Shown here: positions 37,484 to 44,808 of the stretch, one piece after another
How positions within the stretch are numbered: the first letter of the stretch is position 1
How the letters are laid out: each line of letters opens with the position of its first letter
DNA from: Planctomycetaceae bacterium
GTDB taxonomy: Bacteria > Planctomycetota > Planctomycetia > Pirellulales > Lacipirellulaceae
DNA length: 64,000 nt
Reading direction: 5' to 3'
Assembly (NCBI GenBank): GCA_002702655.1
Contig: PABB01000017.1
Coordinates: forward strand, 124,001 to 188,000
Translations under genes and position numbers: made by a program
Notes under the pieces: model-generated
Database searches by the model: none
What the model was told of the DNA's origin: nothing
Seen by the model: only the letters and a program-made list of their open reading frames with translations

Positions 37484-38179
37484 CTACAATCCCGGCCCGT
37501 CGTCGCTCACCAGCGGGACGAACGCGAACGAGCCGAACTCTTCCACGCGCAGCTGCCCGCGCTCGTTGGTAAACCGATACATGGTGAGATCTCGCGGTCG
37601 CGGGCCGACGGGGATGATCAACCGGCCGCCGGGGGCGAGTTGGTCGACCAACGCGGTGGGCACGGCGTCGGCGCCGGCGGTGACCAGGATCGCATCGAAG
37701 GGCGCCGAAGCCGGCAGGCCGCGCGTGCCGTCGCCCAGCACCACTGTTGCGTTGGAGATGCCGAGGCGTTGCAGCCGCCGGCGAGCGCGCTCGGCCAATT
37801 GTCCGATGCGTTCAATCGCGTACACGTCGGCCGCCAGATGCGAGAGCACCGCGGCGCCATAGCCCGAGCCCGCGCCGACCTCCAAGACCCGCTCGTCGCC
37901 CGCGAGTCGCGCCAATTCGCACATGAGCGCGGTCACGCACGGCTGCGAGATGGTCTGCTCGCAACCGATCGGCAGCGATGAATCGACATACGCACTTTCG
38001 GCCAGGCTTGCCGGAACGAACTCCTCCCGCGGCACGACCGCCATCGCGCCGATCACGCGCTCGTCGACGATCCCGTGTCGCGGCAATTGGACTTCGACCA
38101 TCTGCCGTCGGGCCGCAGCGAAGGGGTCGTGCGGATCGCCTTTTGGCAGCCGGTCGGACTCGTCAGTTGGCGCGCTCAT
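37484..38179 (-). CDS. pcm: Protein-L-isoaspartate O-methyltransferase
   Basis: A 231-residue enzyme that methylates isoaspartate in damaged proteins to start repair, using SAM. SAM motif I is VLEVGAGSGYGAAVL near 100-114. The substrate region has FVPASLAESAYVDSSLPIGCEQTISQPCVTALM, typical of the family (usually YxDxxLPIGxGQTISQP). The start MSAPTDESDR was chosen since upstream residues lack similarity. It converges with the CDF gene. The stop overlaps a possible SD (GGAG) and GTG of a doubtful downstream frame. Confidence 0.9.
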   Translation of the reverse strand: MSAPTDESDRLPKGDPHDPFAAARRQMVEVQLPRHGIVDERVIGAMAVVPREEFVPASLAESAYVDSSLPIGCEQTISQPCVTALMCELARLAGDERVLEVGAGSGYGAAVLSHLAADVYAIERIGQLAERARRRLQRLGISNATVVLGDGTRGLPASAPFDAILVTAGADAVPTALVDQLAPGGRLIIPVGPRPRDLTMYRFTNERGQLRVEEFGSFAFVPLVSDDGPGL

Positions 38180-38388
38180 GCGGTTGTCCGATTCGGCGTG
38201 AAATCCAATCGTCTCGTCACGGCTCACAAAGCCGGGCCACAAGAAGGGGAGTTGTTGGTAGCCCGGGCCATTCGCGGATAGGCAGTCGGGTGTTCGCCCC
38301 GTATAACCAATGTAAGACAAAAGTCCGCTGCCTCGGCAGCGTAAGGGCCAAACCACGATATTCGTCGCATCGAAAGAAGCAGGTCGCC

Positions 38389-38685
38389 ATGCCAGTCACC
38401 GTTCGCCTGATCGCCGAGTTCGTCGCCAAGCCCGAGCGGGCCGAGGATCTGCGGGAGCTGCTCGTCGGCTTGATCGAGACAACCCGCGCCGAGCAGGGAT
38501 GCGTGCGGTACGACCTGTGGCGGAGCCAAGAGCAGGCGAACGTGTTTGCGTTCGTGGAGGAGTGGGAGAGCGAAGCCGACCTGCAGAAGCACTTGGCCGC
38601 CCCGCACCTGCAGCATGCGGTGGGGCAACTCGACGAGTTGTTGGAGCAGCCCCTCGCCCTGCGGCGGTTTGACTTGGCGGGCTAG
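38389..38685 (+). CDS. ABM-fold (antibiotic biosynthesis monooxygenase-like) protein
   Basis: A 98-residue ferredoxin-like-fold protein of the ABM/YgiN family: VRLIAEFVAKPERAEDLRELLVGLI then TRAEQGCVRYDLWRSQE, VFAFVEEWESEADLQKHLAAPHLQ. Such proteins are small monooxygenases or putative quinol-modifying enzymes; substrates are usually unknown. The ATG follows a modest SD-like AGAAGCAGG. It lies 64 bases before the phospholipid operon but has no evident link to it. Confidence 0.82.
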   Translation: MPVTVRLIAEFVAKPERAEDLRELLVGLIETTRAEQGCVRYDLWRSQEQANVFAFVEEWESEADLQKHLAAPHLQHAVGQLDELLEQPLALRRFDLAG

Positions 38686-38749
38686 TTGGCACGGGCCATT
38701 CGTTTCCCGCCACATAAGGTCTGGCGAGTCACTCCTGACGGGGCCGCAC

Positions 38750-39355
38750 ATGGCCAGCATCTATGATGTAAAACCGCAGTTTCAGGCACTGCTGCGTCCG
38801 CTGACAAACTGGCTCGCGCGGCGCGGCGTCACGGCCAACCAGGTGACCTCTGCGGCGGCGGTTATGTCGATCGCGGCGGGAATGCTCGTCTACGTGTGGC
38901 GCGACCGGCCGGCGGTCATGCTCACGTTGCCTGTCGTGTTGTTTGTGCGCATGGCGCTCAACGCGATCGACGGGATGCTCGCGCGCGAGCACGATCAGAA
39001 GTCGCGCCTGGGGGCGATCCTCAACGAACTGGGCGACGTGATTTCCGACAGTGCGCTGTACCTGCCGTTGGCTCTTGTCGCGGGATTCTCGCCGCCGCTG
39101 GTCGTGTTGGTCGTGCTGCTGGCGGTGCTGACCGAAATGACGGGCGTGGCGGCAATCCAAATCGGCAGCAGTCGTCGCTATGAGGGCCCGATGGGCAAGA
39201 GCGACCGGGCATTCGTGTTCGGCGCCCTGGGACTCGCGCTCGGACTGGGACTCGAACCGGGGCCTTGGCTTGATTGGTTGTTCGGTCTGCTTGCGCTGCT
39301 GCTCGCGTGGACGATCGTCAATCGCGCCCGGCACGCGTTGGCCGAGGAGGCGTAA
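38750..39355 (+). CDS. CDP-alcohol phosphatidyltransferase with altered metal-site residues
   Basis: A 201-residue membrane enzyme expected to replace CMP of CDP-diacylglycerol with an alcohol. The motif at about 65-93 reads LNAIDGMLAREHDQKSRLGAILNELGDV. The standard form is D-x2-DG-x2-AR-x(8)-G-x3-D-x3-D. Here the first and third aspartates are Asn. Similar proteins such as E. coli YnbA occur next to a CdsA homolog, from memory and unverified. The gene overlaps the next cdsA-like gene at TAATG, showing translational coupling. Substrate unknown; the enzyme could differ in metal use or be inactive. Confidence 0.8.
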   Translation: MASIYDVKPQFQALLRPLTNWLARRGVTANQVTSAAAVMSIAAGMLVYVWRDRPAVMLTLPVVLFVRMALNAIDGMLAREHDQKSRLGAILNELGDVISDSALYLPLALVAGFSPPLVVLVVLLAVLTEMTGVAAIQIGSSRRYEGPMGKSDRAFVFGALGLALGLGLEPGPWLDWLFGLLALLLAWTIVNRARHALAEEA

Positions 39356-40323
39356 TGCGCTGGTACGAACTCGAACCGGCCGTTCGCGGCGCCATCGGGG
39401 CGATCTTTGTCGCACTCGCGTTGTCGTCCATCTTAGTCCGCGTGTTGCGAGCCGTGCGACCGGGAGTCGACTGGAGCGAAGTGGCGCAGCGAGTGCGCAC
39501 GTGGTGGATCATTGCGGGGGTGTTCAGTTTCTCGATCGTCGCCAGCCGGACCGTGTCGATCCTGTTTTATGCGTTCATCAGCTACCTGGCGCTCAAAGAG
39601 TACCTGTCGCTCATTCCCACCCGGCGGGCCGACCGCCGCGTGCTGTTCTGGGCGTATCTGGCGATTCCGCTGCAGTTCTTTTGGGTGTACTGCGAGTGGT
39701 ACGGCATGTTCATCATCTTCATCCCGGTCTACATGTTCCTGCTGCTGCCGATGCGGATGGTCAGCATTGGGCAGACCGACGGCTTCATCCGCGCCGCCGG
39801 CACGCTGCACTGGGGTTTGATGACGATGGTGTTCAGCATCAGCCACGCGGCGTTCCTGCTGATTCTGCGTTTGAAGGAAGCGCCCGAGAGTCGCCCGGGG
39901 CCGGGCTTGGTGCTGATGCTCGTCGTATTGACCGAACTGAACGACATCGCCCAGTTCGTCTGGGGTAAGACGTGCGGCAAGCGCAAGATCCTGCCAACGG
40001 TCAGCCCGGGCAAGACCTGGGGCGGGTTTCTTGGCGGCGTCGCGACGACTGTGGTCCTGGCAACATTCGCAGGCCCATGGCTGACGCCGATGAATCATCG
40101 CCAGGCGGCGTTCGCCGGGCTCATTATCGGCGTCGGCGGATTTGTTGGCGATGTCTGCATTTCGGCGATGAAGCGAGATTTGAAGATCAAAGACAGCGGG
40201 GCCTTGTTGCCCGGTCATGGCGGCATGCTCGACCGGATTGACAGTCTCACGTACACGGCGCCGCTGTATTTTCACTACGTATATTGGTTGTACCTGTTCC
40301 ACACGCATGGGGCGGAGCCGTAG
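39355..40323 (+). CDS. cdsA: Phosphatidate cytidylyltransferase family (CdsA-like)
   Basis: A 322-residue multi-pass membrane protein making CDP-diacylglycerol from phosphatidate and CTP. The CDS signature is visible near the C-terminus: SAMKRDLKIKDSGALLPGHGGMLDRIDS. About eight hydrophobic segments precede it. It overlaps the CDP-alcohol transferase by one base and is followed 20 bases later by an acyltransferase. The three form a compact phospholipid operon: acylation, CDP activation and head-group transfer. It may be a second, specialised copy, because pssA also needs CDP-DAG. Confidence 0.88.
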   Translation: MRWYELEPAVRGAIGAIFVALALSSILVRVLRAVRPGVDWSEVAQRVRTWWIIAGVFSFSIVASRTVSILFYAFISYLALKEYLSLIPTRRADRRVLFWAYLAIPLQFFWVYCEWYGMFIIFIPVYMFLLLPMRMVSIGQTDGFIRAAGTLHWGLMTMVFSISHAAFLLILRLKEAPESRPGPGLVLMLVVLTELNDIAQFVWGKTCGKRKILPTVSPGKTWGGFLGGVATTVVLATFAGPWLTPMNHRQAAFAGLIIGVGGFVGDVCISAMKRDLKIKDSGALLPGHGGMLDRIDSLTYTAPLYFHYVYWLYLFHTHGAEP

Positions 40324-40343
40324 CGCATACCGCACGCTTCACC

Positions 40344-40991
40344 ATGAACCGCGTCCTGCGATTCTTGTTCTTCGCCCTGGTCGTGCGGCCTGTCGTGACG
40401 ATCGTGTTGGGACTCAATGTGCGCAATCGCGAGCAGTTGCCCGCGGACGGGCCGGCCGTGTTGGTGGCCAATCACAACAGCCATCTCGACACGCTGGTGC
40501 TCATGGTGTTGTTTCCCTGGCGGATGCTGCCAAGGTTACGGCCCGTGGCCGCGGCCGACTACTTCTTTCGTAATCGATTCTGGAAGTGGTTCAGCCTGAA
40601 CATCATTGGCATCATCCCGCTGGATCGCGACGCGCGGCGCAGCGACAACCGCCGCCACCCCATGGCCCCGATCAGCGACTCGCTCGGGCAGGGTGATATC
40701 GTCATTCTGTTTCCGGAAGGGAGCCGCGGTGATCCGGAGAGATTGGGCGAGTTCCAGACCGGCGTTGCCCACTTGGCCAAGCTGCACCCTGACGTGCCGT
40801 TCTATCCGATCTACCTCCACGGTCTGGGCAAGGCGCTCCCCAAGGGCGAACGGCTGCTGGTGCCGTTCTTTTGCGATGTTTTCGTCGGCGGGCCGCTGCG
40901 CTACGACGGCGACAAGGCCGCGTTCATGGCGACGATGGTTGAGCGGATCAACACTCTGGCCGCCGAGGGACATTTCGAGCCGTGGGAGTAG
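40344..40991 (+). CDS. 1-acylglycerol-3-phosphate acyltransferase-like (PlsC family)
   Basis: A 215-residue membrane-associated acyltransferase. The catalytic motif NHNSHLD (NHxxxxD) is at about 43-49, and the substrate motif FPEGSRG is near 125-131. It has an N-terminal hydrophobic anchor (about 5-25). Probable role is acylation of lysophosphatidate or a related lysophospholipid to make the substrate of the CdsA-like protein encoded just upstream. Last gene of the operon; no terminator hairpin was seen before the next gene. Confidence 0.85.
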   Translation: MNRVLRFLFFALVVRPVVTIVLGLNVRNREQLPADGPAVLVANHNSHLDTLVLMVLFPWRMLPRLRPVAAADYFFRNRFWKWFSLNIIGIIPLDRDARRSDNRRHPMAPISDSLGQGDIVILFPEGSRGDPERLGEFQTGVAHLAKLHPDVPFYPIYLHGLGKALPKGERLLVPFFCDVFVGGPLRYDGDKAAFMATMVERINTLAAEGHFEPWE

Positions 40992-41118
40992 CGGACTCCC
41001 GCAGCTGAAGCTTGACTGCATCCTGGTACGCGGTCCTGCCAAACGGTAGCGAGCTTCGCCGCTGGTGCGTACCATTGGAGCTATTCGTCCCGCCTCCGCT
41101 CCTTCCCGCCCGAGTCAC

Positions 41119-42981
41119 ATGCCCCGCGCGCCCCGTCTCACGCTCATTTTCGCCAGCCTGGCTTTTTGCGCTTTGCGGGGAGGTTCTGCGCTCGCGGATC
41201 AGTACGATCCGCCGGCGAGCTACTACAACTCGGCCACCGGGTCCGGCGCGACGCTCAAGAGTCAGCTGCACAACATCATCGACAACCACACGGTGCACTC
41301 CTACGACGCCGCTCGCACGCTGCTCCAGGTCTCCGACCGCGATCCGTCCGACCCTGATCGGATCATTCTTGTTTACGACCGCGTGTCGTTGGATGTCTCG
41401 CAAATTGGCGGAAGCATCCCCGGGTGGGATAGCGGCGTGTCATGGAATCGAGAGCACACCTGGCCTAAGGTGCGCGGCGTCGACAGCGGCGGTCCCGATT
41501 ACAGCGACTTGCACCAACTGCGCCCGTCGACCAACAGCGTGAATAGCGACCGCGGCAATCTCAACTTCGGCGGGGCGTTCGGCCAACCGTTCGGCCAAGT
41601 CTTCGACAAGGGAGCCAGCAAGTGGTATCCCGGCGACGACGACGCTGGGATGATCGCACGTCAGGAGTTCTACATGGCTGTGCGCTACGACGGCTCGGAC
41701 GGGGGAACCGAAGATCTGGAGCTGTACAACGGCAACCCATCCACGTCGCAAGGTATGGGCGATTTGGCCCGCCTGCTTGAGTGGCACTACCTGGCGCCGC
41801 CCGACGATTTTGAGCGTTCCCGAAACCAGAAAGTCTTCGGTTACCAGAACAACCGCAATCCGTTTATCGATCGCCCCGAGTTCGTCTGGTCGGTGTTCGT
41901 CGACCAGAACAACGACAGCCAGTTGACGTTGGCCGGCGGGGCGGGCAGCGGCGGGGCGACCGCGCTCGATGTCGATATGGGCCGCGTGATCGTGGGCGCC
42001 GCCGCGCCGGGGGCGCAGACGATCACGCTCAACAAAGCCGGCGTGGACGGGACCTACTACGAAGTGACCGCCACCGGCGATGCGACGAGTTCCGTGACCG
42101 GCCGCTTCAACGCCTTCGCCACCGGCACGACCGGCAGCCGCACAGTGAGCGTTGGCCTGAACGCGACGACCTCGACCGCCGGGCTGCAAACCGGGGCGGT
42201 CGTGTTTGACAATCTCGATGTGACCACTGGCGGCGGCGCGGGCCGCGGCGCCCAGGATGGCGACGACGTGGCCAATCTGTCCTTGGCGGTGCTCGATCAC
42301 GCGACGCCCTCGTTCGACGGGGCGACCGCGGTCACCACTTTGAGCTATGACTTTGGGTCCGTCGCCGCGGGCGCCGGCGGGGCAGTGTTCCAGTTCGACG
42401 TTTACAATCTCATGGCAACAGCCGGTTACACGGCGGCGATGGAACTGGCCAGCGTCGTCGGTTCCGGCGACACCGACGCACTGACGCTCGATGCGTCGCC
42501 GATTTTGGACATCGACACGATCGAGGCCGGCCACAGCGCAACGCTGACCGCAGCCCTGGCCGATACGGCCGACGGAGATTTTTCCGCCACGTACACGCTC
42601 GCCTACGCCGACGAAGATCTGCCGGGCGCCATGAGCGTGGGTAGCCTGCTGCTGCAGCTCACGGGGAAGGTGGTCGCAGCGAGTAACGCCGATTTCGACG
42701 GCGACCAACTCGTCGCCGGCGCCGATTTGCTTGCCTGGCAGCGCGGTTTTGGGACGCTCGCCCCCAATGGAACGCGCGACGCGGGTGACGCCAACGGCGA
42801 TGCCAACATCGACGCGGACGACCTCGGCGTGTGGACGGCCCAGTACGGCAGCGCACCGGCCCCGGCGTTTCAGGCCGTGCCGGAACCGAGGACGCTGGCC
42901 TTGGCGTTGCTATTCGCTGCCGCGTACGGCGCGGCCGCTGTGTGCCGCCGCGGCGGCAATTGGCTTATTCCGCGCCGGTAA
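41119..42981 (+). CDS. Secreted endonuclease I with dockerin-like and PEP-CTERM ends
   Basis: A 620-residue exported protein with a signal peptide (about 1-26, ALADQ). Residues about 30-260 form an endonuclease I (EndA/NucM) domain: SWNREHTWPKVRG has the catalytic His, and DLHQLRPS and NSDRGNLNF follow. The middle is beta-rich. Near 520-580 a dockerin/calcium-like pair occurs (NADFDGDQLVAGADLLAWQ, then DANGDANIDADDLGVW). The C-terminus is VPEPRTLALALLFAAA plus RRGG, a PEP-CTERM sorting anchor. It probably degrades DNA or RNA at the cell surface. It overlaps the convergent GH5-like gene by 17 bases. Confidence 0.85.
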   Translation: MPRAPRLTLIFASLAFCALRGGSALADQYDPPASYYNSATGSGATLKSQLHNIIDNHTVHSYDAARTLLQVSDRDPSDPDRIILVYDRVSLDVSQIGGSIPGWDSGVSWNREHTWPKVRGVDSGGPDYSDLHQLRPSTNSVNSDRGNLNFGGAFGQPFGQVFDKGASKWYPGDDDAGMIARQEFYMAVRYDGSDGGTEDLELYNGNPSTSQGMGDLARLLEWHYLAPPDDFERSRNQKVFGYQNNRNPFIDRPEFVWSVFVDQNNDSQLTLAGGAGSGGATALDVDMGRVIVGAAAPGAQTITLNKAGVDGTYYEVTATGDATSSVTGRFNAFATGTTGSRTVSVGLNATTSTAGLQTGAVVFDNLDVTTGGGAGRGAQDGDDVANLSLAVLDHATPSFDGATAVTTLSYDFGSVAAGAGGAVFQFDVYNLMATAGYTAAMELASVVGSGDTDALTLDASPILDIDTIEAGHSATLTAALADTADGDFSATYTLAYADEDLPGAMSVGSLLLQLTGKVVAASNADFDGDQLVAGADLLAWQRGFGTLAPNGTRDAGDANGDANIDADDLGVWTAQYGSAPAPAFQAVPEPRTLALALLFAAAYGAAAVCRRGGNWLIPRR

Positions 42982-44131
42982 GCGAGCGGATCAGATCAAC
43001 TTCGTCCTGCCGATAGGGCTCGCCGTCGGGGCGGAAGATGTCGTGGTGCCAGGGCGTGGGTTCGCCCAATTCCGGAGTCTGCCACGTGGGCCAGGGATAT
43101 TTCGTTTGCGACTTGCCGTCGACCAGGCCCCAGTTGTAGGCGGCTACGCGCTCGCGTTTGAGCAACGGCAAGATATCCTCGAACGTGCTGCCATTGCCGC
43201 GGGCCATGTACTCGGTGCAGATCAGCGGCCGACCGTACCCCTTGAGTTGGTCGATGCGGTTCTGCATCGCTCCGGGGTCGCCGTACTCGTGGTAGGAAAC
43301 GACGTCGCTCAACTCCAACGCGGCCTGATGAGTTTGATTGAGCTGTGAGGCGTCCGACCACGGCGGGCCCTGCCACACGCACACCGTCAGCGGTTGCTGT
43401 GGCGCGACGCTGCGAGCCCACTCAAACGACTTGCGCACCAGTCGGGCAGCGGCTTCATCCTTGTTCGGCAGCTCCAACGGTCCGTAGCTGTTCGCGTTGC
43501 CGTTATCCGGCTCGTTGAACAGATCCCAGCACAAGACTCGATCGTCGTCCTTGAAACGCTGCACGACGCTGACGACGTAGTCCTGCAATTGATCCTGCTT
43601 GGCGGGATCGGCCAGGACGACGCGCCCCGGTCCTTGCACCCAGCCGCTATTGTGTACCCCGCGGCGAGGTCGATTCTGTCGGCCCAATTGCGGATCGGGA
43701 TCCCACACCCCGTCGAACAGCACGATCATCGGTCGAATGTCGTGCTTTGCGCACACATCCAGGAACTGATCCATCTTCTTCAGATACGCCTGCGGATCGT
43801 CTTTCCAACACAGGTCATGTAAAAACACTCGTACGGTGTTCATTCCTAGACCTGCCGCCCAGTCGAGTTCGCGATCAATTTCCTCCAGGTCGAGGTCCTG
43901 CCACATCTCGATTTGGTTGATGTCCGAGGCCGGCAGGTAGTTGCAGCCAACCAGCCACGGTTGCTGGGCGTACCAAGCGTTGGCTCGCTCGGGCGTCCAC
44001 CTTTGCTGAGCGGTCGCTAGTTCGGCTTGAACCGAAACAAGGCAGGCTTGCAGAAGCAGGAAGAGCGAAAGGCAAACGCGAATACGCGGAACTGGTCGCC
44101 GCTTGACTGTCGAGAACACGTTGCAACTCAT
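42965..44131 (-). CDS. Secreted GH5-like glycoside hydrolase
   Basis: A 388-residue secreted enzyme with a signal peptide (about 15-38). It has a TIM-barrel look with the two likely catalytic glutamates: Glu207 in CWDLFNEPDN and Glu307 in LICTEYMARG, plus VGCNYLPASD and YHEYGD, in the manner of GH5/cellulase clan enzymes. The sugar target is probably a beta-linked polysaccharide such as a mannan, glucan or xylan, but cannot be told. It is divergent from the GH2 gene with a candidate operator between them. The last bases overlap the convergent endonuclease gene. Confidence 0.8.
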   Translation of the reverse strand: MSCNVFSTVKRRPVPRIRVCLSLFLLLQACLVSVQAELATAQQRWTPERANAWYAQQPWLVGCNYLPASDINQIEMWQDLDLEEIDRELDWAAGLGMNTVRVFLHDLCWKDDPQAYLKKMDQFLDVCAKHDIRPMIVLFDGVWDPDPQLGRQNRPRRGVHNSGWVQGPGRVVLADPAKQDQLQDYVVSVVQRFKDDDRVLCWDLFNEPDNGNANSYGPLELPNKDEAAARLVRKSFEWARSVAPQQPLTVCVWQGPPWSDASQLNQTHQAALELSDVVSYHEYGDPGAMQNRIDQLKGYGRPLICTEYMARGNGSTFEDILPLLKRERVAAYNWGLVDGKSQTKYPWPTWQTPELGEPTPWHHDIFRPDGEPYRQDEVDLIRSLTGAE

Positions 44132-44808
44132 GGCTTTTTACCTGGAACGAGAAGAAGCAGGGCGATGAACGGAGACAAAGGTTCCGCTGAAAATAAACCT
44201 AGTAGGCAACTGACCGAATCGCTAGTGCGTGTCCTCCGCCAAGTGCGACGGGATCCCCTGCTGCAGACCGTTCGCTTCGCGGTGATCGATTTGGAAATTC
44301 GTCCATAAAGCGGCGAACATCGATTCGCTCCATCAGCGCCGGGTCATCGCGGCAGTGCTCAGCCGGCATTTTGTTTGCCGGTGCTGGCGCCGTTGCCTGA
44401 GAAGTACTGCACGCGGGCGAGATGCCCTCTGAGAGAGGGCGGTCCACGAAACGCGTTCTCAATGAAAATGAGTTATTTTTCATGGTGGATTGTGAGGCGT
44501 GCGGAAGCGATAATCGGGAAATCAGGCGGCTGTGGCTATTCTTTTGTAGTGCGGTCCAATGTCCGTGCAGTCTAGTTTTTGAGGTATTTGGCGGTCTGGC
44601 TTGCGTCGCGTTCCGCCCATCAGCGGACGGTGCTTCGCCAGCGATGTGGCGGTTGGCTTCATCAACCGGCCCGAAACACCCAGGCGAGTTCGCCGCGTGC
44701 GCACGCAAATCTTGTGATGCGCCGTCCCCTTGGCGCGTGGCGAGGAACGATCAATTGAGGCTGCACGCGCTGGCATCGTCTGTGTGCGTGCGAATCTTCG
44801 GAGTGGAA
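44132..44808. promoter_or_regulatory. Regulatory region between divergent glycoside hydrolase genes
   Basis: A 677-base gap with no supported gene. It contains the operator candidate at 44462-44483, a short perfect hairpin CCCTCT-GAG-AGAGGG at 44423-44437, and CCGGCATTTTGTTTGCCGG near 44363-44383. It must hold promoters for both the GH5-like and GH2 genes. The A+T-rich patch around the operator stands out from the GC-rich surroundings. Confidence 0.55.
44462..44483 (+). promoter_or_regulatory. Candidate XylR-type operator, site 1
   Basis: TGAGTTATTTTTCAT at 44469-44483 is identical over 15 bases to 47248-47262. Here it is part of an imperfect inverted repeat, ATGAAAA then TTTTTCAT, spanning 44462-44483, as expected for a dimeric regulator. 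It lies roughly midway, about 330 bases from each of the two divergent hydrolase starts. Confidence 0.5.

Noticed and set aside
44199-44708. A minus-strand 169-codon frame in the GH5-GH2 gap
   Set aside because: No SD, low-complexity Ser/Arg/Ala composition and no family resemblance. The gap is more plausibly regulatory.
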